Below are positions 8,333-15,726 of a stretch of DNA of 30,067 nt, piece after piece. The stretch is from Spirochaetaceae bacterium (GTDB lineage: Bacteria; Spirochaetota; Spirochaetia; SZUA-6; Bin103): NCBI GenBank assembly GCA_026710565.1, contig JAPOQV010000337.1, positions 1 through 30,067 of the forward strand, read 5' to 3'. The notes under the pieces are model-generated. The model was not told the DNA's origin. It saw only the letters and a program-made list of their open reading frames with translations, and did no database searches. The position numbers and the translations under genes were made by a program. Numbering within the stretch: the first letter of the stretch is position 1; the number at the start of each line of letters is the position of its first letter.

Positions 8333-8376
8333 TGTTATCCACCTGCCAAAAGGCGAAGGTAGCGGTGACCGCCTGC

Positions 8377-8961
8377 TCAATCCTCCATGGCGCCGCCGTC
8401 GGTGAGGGTGTGCCAGAAGACGACGTCAGCTTGGTGCACGATGCTGACGTGCAGGGAGCGCTGCACCAGCTCGCCCTCGCCGGAGTGGCAGCCGGCGGCG
8501 TGGCACACCTCCTCCGGGAGTCCGACGGTCAGGCAGACGTGGACGCCGTACAGCGTGTGGCGGAGCGCCGGCCGGCCGGTGGCGACGGTGTCGGCGCGCC
8601 AGCGCCGCTGGTTGTCGGGGTCGAACTCGAACGGCTTGCCCACGTCGTGGCAGAGCGCGCACGCCGCGAGCAGGTCGCGGTCGATCGGCAGCTCCGGGAA
8701 GCGGCCCTTCATCTCGTCGCCCATCGCCAGCGCGAGGCGCGTCACCCCGCGGATGTGGTCGAGCTGCGTGCCGCGCTTCATGCGGGGCGAGTCGGGCACC
8801 CCCGAGCCGCGGATCTCGTCGATGGCGTTGAACGAGCTGTGCGCGAGCGCGTACGCCCAGGCGCGCGCCACCTTGTCGCGCAGGCCGGCGTCGGCGATCT
8901 CGGCGAGCTCCGGCAGGCTGGCCGTCACGGTCTGAAGGAGAGCGTCGTCCGTGGCGCTCAT
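8377..8961 (-). CDS. HD-domain metalloprotein, partner of PhyH dioxygenase
   Basis: 194 residues from the ATG at 8961, which overlaps the stop of the PhyH gene in an ATGA. The HD-superfamily metal set is visible as H69 (QLDH), H105-D106 (CHDVGKP), H135 (ALRHTLYG), H159 (GCHSGEGE) and D179 (HQADV). Six such ligands can hold two metals, as in HD phosphohydrolases and in the mixed-valent diiron oxygenases PhnZ and TmpB. Coupling to a PhyH-family gene recalls PhnY-PhnZ, where the dioxygenase hydroxylates a phosphonate and the HD enzyme cleaves it. The PhnZ residues that sit 7 and 10 positions before the first histidine (Glu, Tyr) are Lys and Pro here, so the same substrate is doubtful. Cytoplasmic. 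Confidence 0.85.
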   Translation of the reverse strand: MSATDDALLQTVTASLPELAEIADAGLRDKVARAWAYALAHSSFNAIDEIRGSGVPDSPRMKRGTQLDHIRGVTRLALAMGDEMKGRFPELPIDRDLLAACALCHDVGKPFEFDPDNQRRWRADTVATGRPALRHTLYGVHVCLTVGLPEEVCHAAGCHSGEGELVQRSLHVSIVHQADVVFWHTLTDGGAMED

Positions 8962-9854
8962 CGGGATGCCGTCTGCGCCTGTTCCAGCTTCTGCCGTTCT
9001 TCCCGTTCCTTGACCGCGCCGATGCCCCGGTACTCGAAGCGCGGCTTGGCGCCGGTGACCTCGATGATCCGGTAGTCGCGCGGCGACTCCTCCCACGCGG
9101 ACTGGCACTCGAAGCCCCACAGCCGGCGCAGAGTGGGCGATGCAGCTTCGACGACATCGCGCGGGATCGAGCGGGTGTGGTCGCAGAACGGCTTCATCCG
9201 CGCGCGGCAGTGGAAGTTCAGCACGGCGTACCGCGCCTCGCCCGTGTTGTTGGGCGCACCGCCGTGCATCAGCCGGCCGTCGTAGACCAGGCAGGCGCCC
9301 GGCTTGCAGATGAACTGGCGCTCGTCCTCCGGCGGGATCTTGGTCGAGTCGAGGTCCTTGACGTGCGATCCCGGCACGAAGCGGGTGGCGCCGCTCTCTG
9401 CCGTGAACTCCGAAAGCGCGAACAGCGACTGCGCGAACGTGGGCACCACCGCGTGCACCTTGTAGGGCGGGTTCGGCATAAAGTCGTCCCCGTCGCGGTG
9501 CAGGCCCTGCGCCTTCATTCCCGGCATCGGCGAGCGAGCCCCGGAGTCGCACAGGATGTAGTCGTCGCCAAGCAGGTACGCCAGGCAGGCCATCACGCGC
9601 GGCACCTGCAGCATCTCCCGGAACACCTCGGCGCGCGCGGTCAGGTTGTGGGTGCGCAGGGTGCCGGGCTCGTGCTCGGTGGCACTCACTTCCTGGTAGG
9701 TGATGGCGATCTCCCGGATCGCTTCGTCGACCTGGCGGGGCGTGAGTGTGTCCTCGAGGATCGTGTAGCCGTGCTCGTCCAGATCCTCGAAGTGCCTGAG
9801 CATCGCCGGGTCGGTCTTCAGGTCCTGCAACTCGGTGGAGATGTCCGTCGCCAT
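8958..9854 (-). CDS. PhyH-family Fe(II)/2-oxoglutarate dioxygenase
   Basis: 298 residues. The facial triad is H119-x-D121 (GLHRDGDD) and H197 (GRLMHGGAPNN). R208 (GEARYAVLNFH) is placed to bind 2-oxoglutarate. Family members hydroxylate small molecules, including phytanoyl-CoA, ectoine and phosphonates. Length and motif spacing are normal. It is the first gene of a two-gene unit with the overlapping HD-domain gene, and diverges from the VOC gene across 66 bp. No clear Shine-Dalgarno precedes the ATG at 9854. The last ~25 residues (VKEREERQKLEQAQ) form a charged helix. Substrate unknown; the tight linkage to an HD protein is the best functional hint. Confidence 0.92.
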   Translation of the reverse strand: MATDISTELQDLKTDPAMLRHFEDLDEHGYTILEDTLTPRQVDEAIREIAITYQEVSATEHEPGTLRTHNLTARAEVFREMLQVPRVMACLAYLLGDDYILCDSGARSPMPGMKAQGLHRDGDDFMPNPPYKVHAVVPTFAQSLFALSEFTAESGATRFVPGSHVKDLDSTKIPPEDERQFICKPGACLVYDGRLMHGGAPNNTGEARYAVLNFHCRARMKPFCDHTRSIPRDVVEAASPTLRRLWGFECQSAWEESPRDYRIIEVTGAKPRFEYRGIGAVKEREERQKLEQAQTASR

Positions 9855-9883
9855 GGTCGCAACGTATCACGCAGGTGGACGGC

Positions 9884-9913
9884 TTGCGACGGATTCGCAC
9901 CCGGAAGTACCGT
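9884..9913 (+). promoter_or_regulatory. Weak candidate promoter for the VOC gene
   Basis: TTGCGA (9884-9889), 18 bp, then TACCGT (9908-9913), seven bases before the ATG at 9921. If real the transcript would be nearly leaderless, consistent with the lack of a ribosome site. Hexamer match is modest. Confidence 0.25.
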
Positions 9914-9920
9914 GTACGGC

Positions 9921-10337
9921 ATGGCACAGATCCGGCACTTGGCACTGCGCTGCGGCGACATGGAGCGCTCGCGCAATTTCTATGAGACCGTGTTCGGCTG
10001 GCGGTTCGTCGGCTACCGGCCCAGCAGGCGCGCGCTGGATCTCAGCGACGGCACGCTCAACGTCACGCTGATCGACCAGGACCCGACCGACCGCCGCCAG
10101 TACGAGGAGGGCGAGGAGTTCATCCACTTCGGCATCGTCGTCGACGACCTGGACGCGGTGTGGCAGCGGCTGCATGAGCTGGGGGTGTCGTTCTCGAAGG
10201 AGAGCGTCAAGGAGCGCAAGCCGATCGATCCCACCCAGCCGCCGCCGGTCTCGTTCAAGGTGCTCGATCCCGACGGCAACGTGGTCGACATCACCTCCAA
10301 CCGCAGCGAATGGGTCGGGGTACGGCTGGACGACTGA
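9921..10337 (+). CDS. VOC-family (glyoxalase/dioxygenase-like) protein
   Basis: 138 residues from the ATG at 9921. The reading frame is open far upstream only because of GC bias over the PhyH gene. It shows the paired beta-alpha-beta-beta-beta modules of the vicinal oxygen chelate fold: MAQIRHLALRCGDMERSRNF with YETVFGWRF in the first half, and FIHFGIVVDDLDAVWQRL with VLDPDGNVVDI in the second. H6, a second-half histidine (H119 region is absent, H73 in FIHFG is present) and E or D near the C-terminus are candidate metal ligands, though I would not assign them firmly. Members include glyoxalase I, extradiol dioxygenases and fosfomycin-resistance proteins. Single-module length means it probably dimerises. 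It converges on the ATPase gene with a 3-bp gap. Confidence 0.88.
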   Translation: MAQIRHLALRCGDMERSRNFYETVFGWRFVGYRPSRRALDLSDGTLNVTLIDQDPTDRRQYEEGEEFIHFGIVVDDLDAVWQRLHELGVSFSKESVKERKPIDPTQPPPVSFKVLDPDGNVVDITSNRSEWVGVRLDD

Positions 10338-10340
10338 CCG

Positions 10341-11624
10341 TCAGAAGGCGGCCGGCGGCTCGGACAGCCACCGCCAGACCGGAAGCATCCGTATCCGTCC
10401 CCGCATCCCGTACCACTCCACGTCCTGCTCGCTGTCGGCATCGGCCGTGAGCACGAGCAGCCGGTCACAGGCGAGGTCCCGTCCCGCCTGGAGGAGGGCG
10501 CGGATCTCGCGTGCCCGGGTCTCCGGCGCGGTCATGTCCCAGCAGACCTGGATGAGCTGCGTTACGCGGAGCTCATCCTTCACGACGAAGTCCACTTCCC
10601 GCTGCCGGGCGTCCTTCCAGTAGAAGACCTGCCACACTCCGTCCAGCGCACGCTTGTGCAGCGCGACGGCGACCACGTTCTCCGCCAGCCGGCCCAGGTC
10701 GGGGCTGAAACGCGTGGCGCGGGCGGTCACCAGGCCGTTGTCGATGCAATAGATCTTGCGGTTGGCGGTGGCCTGCTCCCTGGCCTTGAACGAGAAGCGA
10801 GGGAGCGAGAAGAACAGGAACGCCTCCTCCAGGTGGGCGATGTACCTGGCTACCGTCTGGACGCCCCGGCAGCGCGTCACCGTGGTCAGGCGGTTCAGCG
10901 AGTACTCCCGGCCGACGTTGGCCAGCAGGTATCCGGCCAGGTCCTCGATCCCGGCCACCGATCGGATGCGACGGCGCCGGACGATGTCCTTGTAGAGGAC
11001 GGAATCCCACAGCGTGCGGAGGTAGAAGCTGCGGTCCACGTCGCGCAGCAGCGGCTCCGGGTAGCCGCCGTCCCGGGCGTACCGGTGGAGGGCTTCTGCC
11101 CTCTCCGACCTGGTGCGCACGGCAGGGTCGGCGCTCAGGGACTCGGCGAACGAAAAGGGAAAGAGCACGATGGGAAGGTGCCGGCCGGTCAGGTGCGTGG
11201 CCAGCTCACCGCTCAGCAGGTGCGCGTTGCTGCCGGTCAACAGCAGCCGGTAGCCCTGACGCTGCAGGCGATTCACGAAGAGCTCCCACTTCGGCAGGTT
11301 CTGGATCTCGTCGAGCAGCAGATGCCGGGGATTCCCGTACACGGCGTTGACGGCGGCCAGGAGCCGGTCGTAATCCTGCACCTCCACGAGCCGCTCATCG
11401 TCGAAGTTGAGGTACCCTCCGGAGGAGGCCTGCGCCAGCAGGTGCATTGCAAGAAAGGACTTCCCGCAGCGGCGCGGGCCGATGATCACCTTGATCAGGT
11501 CGTCGTCGTCGTACGGAACACCGAGATGGCGCTCGACATACCGCTCGCTCAGCCTGGACTGCAGTTCCCGTCTCTGGACCTCGACCGCGTCATGGAGCAT
11601 CGAAAACTCGGCGTGTCGCTGCAC
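10341..11624 (-). CDS. DUF4143-type AAA ATPase
   Basis: 427 residues from GTG 11624; an in-frame ATG at 11600 is an alternative and neither has a clear ribosome site. Walker A is GPRRCGKS (49-56) and Walker B is HLLLDEIQN (101-109), followed by a sensor-like LLLTGSNAHLLSGE. The C-terminal DUF4143 part has a late E335, then FYWKDARQREVDFVV, the pattern of a restriction-endonuclease-like fold. Such proteins are common, often in multiple copies and variable between strains. Their role is unsettled and they are sometimes discussed as toxin-antitoxin or defence-like. A perfect palindrome lies about 20-34 bp before the start. Convergent with the VOC gene. Confidence 0.92.
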   Translation of the reverse strand: MQRHAEFSMLHDAVEVQRRELQSRLSERYVERHLGVPYDDDDLIKVIIGPRRCGKSFLAMHLLAQASSGGYLNFDDERLVEVQDYDRLLAAVNAVYGNPRHLLLDEIQNLPKWELFVNRLQRQGYRLLLTGSNAHLLSGELATHLTGRHLPIVLFPFSFAESLSADPAVRTRSERAEALHRYARDGGYPEPLLRDVDRSFYLRTLWDSVLYKDIVRRRRIRSVAGIEDLAGYLLANVGREYSLNRLTTVTRCRGVQTVARYIAHLEEAFLFFSLPRFSFKAREQATANRKIYCIDNGLVTARATRFSPDLGRLAENVVAVALHKRALDGVWQVFYWKDARQREVDFVVKDELRVTQLIQVCWDMTAPETRAREIRALLQAGRDLACDRLLVLTADADSEQDVEWYGMRGRIRMLPVWRWLSEPPAAF

Positions 11625-11644
11625 TTATTGCATCATAATACATA

Positions 11645-11658
11645 AAACTTGCAAGTTT
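11645..11658. repeat. Perfect 14-bp palindrome upstream of the ATPase gene
   Basis: AAACTTGCAAGTTT is its own reverse complement and stands out as AT-rich in a GC-rich setting. It lies between the ATPase start and the end of the next leftward gene, so it could be an operator for the ATPase gene. The stretch between it and the start also contains TATTAT, a possible -10 element. Confidence 0.4.
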
Positions 11659-11683
11659 CACGTACTATGACGGAGGACGACGT

Positions 11684-12937
11684 CTAACTGGATCGAATCG
11701 TGCCGTCCCGGTCAACGGGGATCGGCTCGGCCGCCGGGGTGGCGCCGGGCTCGGGCATCGGCATCGGTTCCAGCGAGGCGCCGCCTGGTTCCGAGCCCGT
11801 TGGGCGGCGGACCGCGCGGGCCATGGGCGCGTAGGCGATTCCCAGGTGAGGGGTCTCGATGCGCCGGCCGCCGCGGTGGTGGGAGATCATCGCTGCCTCC
11901 AGCACGCCGGTGGTGAGCAGCGTCCGCTCCACCGGGCTCTGCGGCCGGCCGGAGAGCAGGAAGTCCTCGACGCCCAGTCCGAAGTAGCTGAAGTGCGCGT
12001 GGTTGGGGCCTTCGTCCCCATGGAACTCGCACGCGTCGATACGTGCTCCGTCCCGGCCGGCGTAGGCGAACTTGCGAACGTAACCATCGTCGCCGAGCAT
12101 CAGCACCGTGCCGCGCAGTCCGTCGGCATATTCGAGCAGGAACACATGAGGATCGCTCACGTGCTCCCGCGCCAGCCGGTCGGGTCCCGGGTTCGTCGCC
12201 GCCAGCGCCGCATCCGCCAGGTCGGTGGGCCAGCGGCCCGCGTCGGCTGCCCGCCACACCTCCTCGCCTGACAGGCAGGTCACGGCGGCAACTCCCGTCT
12301 CGCCGCCGGCCCGGCGCTCCACCTGGCACTGCAGGGACTCCAGCCCGTGGAACCCGTAGCGCTCCAGCATGTGGAACCCGGTGGCGAGCCCCTCGTCGAG
12401 CGAAGCGCCCGCCGGATGCTCGAAGTTCGGTCGCCGCCAGTGGACGGGAAGCGAGGAGCCTGCCCAGAGCGGCACGCGCAGCTCGCGCGCGGTGTCGTAC
12501 ATCCAGCGCGCGTCGGCCCACCGGTAGGACAGGTGCTTGTCGACGAACACCGGGACAGGCCGGCCGTGCTCGGCGAGCACCGCGCAGACCTGCTCGAAGA
12601 GCCAGCGGCGGGGAAGCATCTCCTGCCCCAGGGCGGTGCGCGGGTAGTCGCCGTGCTCGCCGATCAGCAGCACCCCGTCCACGGCCAGCTCGCCGGTGCC
12701 CAGGGTCAGGGCGGCGGGAATGCTCTGGTACACCGGCACGCCGTGTTGGCGGGCGAGCTGCAGCCCGACGTCGTTCCGGTGGATCTGATCGAGGTAGAGC
12801 GACGCGACACGTGTGCGCGGCGGGATCAGTCCTTCGTCGGTGGGAAAGCCGGTGAGGAACTTGGCCACCAGGACGCCCGCGTGGCTGTTCGGGAAGAACG
12901 TGGTCGCGATCGCGGCGATACGAGCCGATCCTGCCAT
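11684..12937 (-). CDS. Conserved uncharacterised protein, possibly Gfo/Idh-like
   Basis: 417 residues. The start SARIAAIATTFFPNSHAGV resembles a Rossmann strand-loop. The segments GEHGDYPRTALGQEMLPRR and PVFVDKHLSY, then VERRAGGETGV and PVERTLLTTGVLEAAM, are the conserved signature of a family I know only as uncharacterised proteins from planctomycetes, acidobacteria and related genomes. Distant kinship to Gfo/Idh/MocA oxidoreductases is plausible but not shown; there is no clean GxGxxG. The last ~40 residues are Pro/Glu-rich low complexity (PMPMPEPGATPAAEPIP) and probably disordered. Stands alone, facing away from the EamA transporter. No signal peptide. Function unknown. Confidence 0.75.
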   Translation of the reverse strand: MAGSARIAAIATTFFPNSHAGVLVAKFLTGFPTDEGLIPPRTRVASLYLDQIHRNDVGLQLARQHGVPVYQSIPAALTLGTGELAVDGVLLIGEHGDYPRTALGQEMLPRRWLFEQVCAVLAEHGRPVPVFVDKHLSYRWADARWMYDTARELRVPLWAGSSLPVHWRRPNFEHPAGASLDEGLATGFHMLERYGFHGLESLQCQVERRAGGETGVAAVTCLSGEEVWRAADAGRWPTDLADAALAATNPGPDRLAREHVSDPHVFLLEYADGLRGTVLMLGDDGYVRKFAYAGRDGARIDACEFHGDEGPNHAHFSYFGLGVEDFLLSGRPQSPVERTLLTTGVLEAAMISHHRGGRRIETPHLGIAYAPMARAVRRPTGSEPGGASLEPMPMPEPGATPAAEPIPVDRDGTIRSS

Positions 12938-13078
12938 CGGTGCATTCAGAGCGTAGCAGAGGGCGAGCGGGACGGGCAGACCAGCGTTCTCCGCTCACGG
13001 CACCGGCGGCGCTTCGCAGGTGGAGGACAAGGTACAGTGCATCGTGGACGGCGTTCTCGGTAAGAGCGAGCACCGGCG

Positions 13079-14029
13079 GTGTCCCGCACGCATGCGGCGA
13101 TGACGACCTGGGGCATCCTCATCGCCTTTGCCCACGCCGTGAGCTGGGGCGCCACCAGCGTCCTGCTGCGCCACCTGTCGCTGCGGCTGGATGTGTTCGT
13201 GCTCAACGGTCTGCGCGCCTTGCTGGGCGCCGTGGTGGTCGTGGCCTGGTTCCTGGCAGCCGGCGTTCCCGGCGGCACGACGCTCACGTCCGGGAAGATG
13301 CTGATAATCGTGGCCTCCATCGTGGTGGGTGGGCTGCTCGGAGACACCTGCAATGTGGTGGCGCTGCGGCTCATCGGCGTATCCCGCGCCGTGCCCCTGA
13401 CCAGCAGCTTCCCGGTCTTCACCGTGCTGTTCGCGTTCCTGCTGTGGGGCGATACACCGTCACCACTGGCGATCCTCGGCGCCTTGCTGGTCGTGGGGGG
13501 TGCAGCGTTGCTGTCGTCGTCCGAACGCGATGCGGAGCCGGCGCGGCCACGGGAGGGCGGATCGGCGGTCCGGGCCGAGGTGGCGCGTCGACACCGCTCC
13601 CTGGGACTGCTGCTCGCCGCCGCCACGGCCGCTGCCTGGGGGCTTGAGACGGTCTTGACCGCCATCGCCGCCGAGGGCACGACCACCTTGGCCGTGAACG
13701 CCGTGCGCGTGCCAACCGCCGCGCTCCTCTCGCTCACCGTCGCGCTGCGGCGTCCGGGTGCCTTCGACGCCGCGCAAAGGGCGCTCCGCAACCGCAGCAC
13801 GATGTGGGGGCTCATCCTGGCGAGTCTGCTGGGTTGGGTGGTGGGCAGCACGCTTTACGTGGAGTCGATCAAGCTGGTGGGCGTAACACTCACGGCTACC
13901 ATCGGTGCCACGGCACCACTCTACGCCGCGCCTCTGAGCGCGCTGCTGCTGCGGGAACCGCCGAGTGCGCTGACCGTCGTCGGCACACTGCTGGCGGTGG
14001 CCGGGGTGATCCTGGTGATCGCCATCTGA
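13079..14029 (+). CDS. EamA/DMT-superfamily transporter
   Basis: 316 residues from GTG 13079 (309 from the ATG at 13100; the latter fits the family start better, but neither has a strong ribosome site). About ten hydrophobic segments fall in two EamA repeats: AFAHAVSWGATSVLLRHL opens the first and LLAAATAAAWGLETVLTAI the second, each ending in a PLYAAPLSALLL-type or PVFTVLFAFLLW-type helix. A polar linker of about 35 residues separates the halves. Family members move amino acids, nucleotides or other metabolites across the inner membrane; the substrate cannot be inferred. Converges on the methyltransferase with a 25-bp gap. Confidence 0.9.
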   Translation: MSRTHAAMTTWGILIAFAHAVSWGATSVLLRHLSLRLDVFVLNGLRALLGAVVVVAWFLAAGVPGGTTLTSGKMLIIVASIVVGGLLGDTCNVVALRLIGVSRAVPLTSSFPVFTVLFAFLLWGDTPSPLAILGALLVVGGAALLSSSERDAEPARPREGGSAVRAEVARRHRSLGLLLAAATAAAWGLETVLTAIAAEGTTTLAVNAVRVPTAALLSLTVALRRPGAFDAAQRALRNRSTMWGLILASLLGWVVGSTLYVESIKLVGVTLTATIGATAPLYAAPLSALLLREPPSALTVVGTLLAVAGVILVIAI

Positions 14030-14054
14030 AGGCCGGTCGGCCCGGCACGCGGGC

Positions 14055-14648
14055 TCAGTTTCCGGTTGGCCTGCGGGCCAGTGTTCGGTACAGCTCGTCG
14101 GTCACCGCATGGGCGCCGTCGGTGACCAGCCCGGCGTCGCGCAGGATGGCGGCCAGCGCGCGGTAGGAGATCCCCGTGTCCCCGCGCTCGGGGCTCCATT
14201 GCATGATGATGACGCGTCCGTCTGGCCTCAGCAGGCGCCGGAGGTCGCAGGCGACCGCCACCCGGTCCTCGCGCTTCGCGTGGTAGTGCATGATCTGCAC
14301 GCAGAGGATGAAGTCGGCCACGCCGTCGGGCAGCGCCGCCCGCATGCCGTCCGACGAGACCACACGGACGTTGGCGAGTCCTGCTTGCGCCGCCCGCCTG
14401 CGCGCCAGCTCGACCATGCGCGGCTCAAGGTCGACCGCGTAGACCGTCCCTCCGGACCCCGCCAGGCGGGCTGCGGCCAGTGTGAACAGCCCGGGCCCGC
14501 AGCCGTAGTCCACCACGGTGGAGCCTGCCGTCACGCCGAGCTCGCCGAGCATCGGTCCGGGATCGGCGGCACCAAACCGCTTCTCGCCATCCAGCAGGTT
14601 CGCAACCCACTCCTCGGTGTAGCGTTTGCGCGCGGACGGGTCCGTCAC
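14055..14648 (-). CDS. Class I SAM-dependent methyltransferase
   Basis: 197 residues starting with GTG. Motif I is VVDYGCGPGLF (45-55), with the acidic end of strand 2 at D73 (AVDLEP). The acidic S-adenosylmethionine ribose-binding pattern continues in VVSSDGM and the post-motif strand ADFILCVQIMHY. The final strand is RPDGRVIIMQW. The fold is of the UbiE/Methyltransf_11 type; the acceptor is unknown. Rather short at the C-terminus for this group, but no disruption is visible. A 125-bp divergent gap separates it from the retropepsin-like gene. No operon partners. Confidence 0.88.
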   Translation of the reverse strand: MTDPSARKRYTEEWVANLLDGEKRFGAADPGPMLGELGVTAGSTVVDYGCGPGLFTLAAARLAGSGGTVYAVDLEPRMVELARRRAAQAGLANVRVVSSDGMRAALPDGVADFILCVQIMHYHAKREDRVAVACDLRRLLRPDGRVIIMQWSPERGDTGISYRALAAILRDAGLVTDGAHAVTDELYRTLARRPTGN

Positions 14649-14773
14649 AGGGTGCTACCTGACTTCATGGTCGGTGGAGCCAGCATGCAGGCAGGCGCCG
14701 GTCGCGTCCATGGGTGTCGTGCCGCGCTCGGGTTGACGCGGCCGGGGCGCGGATCCTCAATAGCGGAGTGGGC

Positions 14774-15178
14774 ATGTTCCAGGTCGGTGTGACGGTTGGC
14801 AACGTGCAGGACGCCTCCCGGAGCTTCACGGAGCGCTTCTGGGTCGATACGGGGGCACTCTACACGTTCGTACCGGAGGACCGGCTGCACGCGATCGGCT
14901 TCGCGCCCTTGCGGAGCCGAGAACTGCTCCTGGCCGACGGCCGCCGCGACCGTCGCCTCATGGGCGAGGCGAAGCTGGCGATCGAGGGTCTCGAAGACGC
15001 CCTGACCTGCCAGATCATTTTCGCTCCGGCGGGTTCGCTGTGCCTGCTGGGGGCGACGGCGTTGGAAGCATTCGGCGTGGACGTCGATCCGGTCTCCAGG
15101 AGGCTGAAACCCATCCTCGCCATCATCGGCGGCTTCATCGCCAGCAGGCCTCCGGAGACGGACGAACCAGTCGCCTGA
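14774..15178 (+). CDS. Retropepsin-like aspartic protease family protein
   Basis: 134 residues from the ATG at 14774, which has GGAG six bases before it; the frame is open further upstream. FWVDTGALYTFVP contains the clan AA aspartyl motif D25-T26-G27. SLCLLGATALEAFGV supplies the hydrophobic-hydrophobic-Gly element after about 65 residues. These are the two landmarks of single-domain retropepsin-like proteins that act as homodimers. Such bacterial proteins are often annotated as clan AA aspartic proteases, with few tested. It is followed after 14 bp by the GNAT gene, so they may be co-transcribed. No signal peptide. Confidence 0.75.
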   Translation: MFQVGVTVGNVQDASRSFTERFWVDTGALYTFVPEDRLHAIGFAPLRSRELLLADGRRDRRLMGEAKLAIEGLEDALTCQIIFAPAGSLCLLGATALEAFGVDVDPVSRRLKPILAIIGGFIASRPPETDEPVA

Positions 15179-15192
15179 CGGACTTCACCCGC

Positions 15193-15726
15193 ATGCCGCA
15201 GGACTTCAGGGCGGCCGGCTTGCATCGGCTGCGGGACGGGACGACCGTCACGCTGCGCAGGGTTCTGGCTGCCGACGCCGACCGGTTCGTCGAGTACTTC
15301 GACGGGCTGTCCGAGCGCAGCCGCCACTTCTTTCGTCCGTTCGCGTTCGAGCGGGCGAGCGCCGAAGCGGTCACCTCCGACCTCGATTCGGAGGACTCGT
15401 TCAGGATCGTCGCCACCGCCGAGCGCGGCCGACGGGAAGCGATCGTCGGCTACGCGTGGCTCCAGGATCTGGGCGGGCCCGACGTGCCCATGCTCGGCAT
15501 CGGGCTCATCGACGCCTACCACGAGCGCGGCATCGGCCGGCTGCTGCTCCACGCCCTGCTCGACGTGGGCCGCGGAATGGGCCTTGAGGCGATCCGGCTG
15601 GGCGTCAACGACGACAATCCGCGCGCCATTCACGTCTACGAATCGGTCGGCTTCCGGCACGATCCGTCCAAGCCGCCGCAGGACCGCGGCTCGCACCAGC
15701 AGATCTACATGATCTGCGATCTGTGA
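15193..15726 (+). CDS. GNAT-family N-acetyltransferase
   Basis: 177 residues from the ATG at 15193. An N-terminal RDGTTVTLRRVLAADAD strand-helix opens the domain. IVGYAWLQDL and MLGIGLIDAYHERGIGRLLL form strands 3-4 with the acetyl-CoA pyrophosphate loop at about 111-116. The distal NDDNPRAIHVYESVGF motif is typical. The acceptor is unknown. The last 22 bp overlap the end of the convergent ~800-residue hydrolase gene (15705-15726), an arrangement that would create antisense overlap if both are read through. It follows the retropepsin-like gene closely. Confidence 0.9.
   Translation: MPQDFRAAGLHRLRDGTTVTLRRVLAADADRFVEYFDGLSERSRHFFRPFAFERASAEAVTSDLDSEDSFRIVATAERGRREAIVGYAWLQDLGGPDVPMLGIGLIDAYHERGIGRLLLHALLDVGRGMGLEAIRLGVNDDNPRAIHVYESVGFRHDPSKPPQDRGSHQQIYMICDL

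Noticed and set aside
9177..9920. In-frame extension of the VOC protein by about 250 residues upstream
   Set aside because: This part is antisense to the PhyH gene and lacks VOC features. The fold begins exactly at the ATG at 9921.
8962..9945. In-frame extension of the HD-domain protein by over 300 residues upstream
   Set aside because: The extension is a shadow of the PhyH gene, whose catalytic motifs are intact in the other frame. The ATG at 8961 overlapping the PhyH stop is the natural start.
14733..14762. TTGACG followed by TCAATA as a promoter for the retropepsin-like gene
   Set aside because: Only half of the -10 positions fit and the ATG follows too closely for a conventional leader; not strong enough to list.
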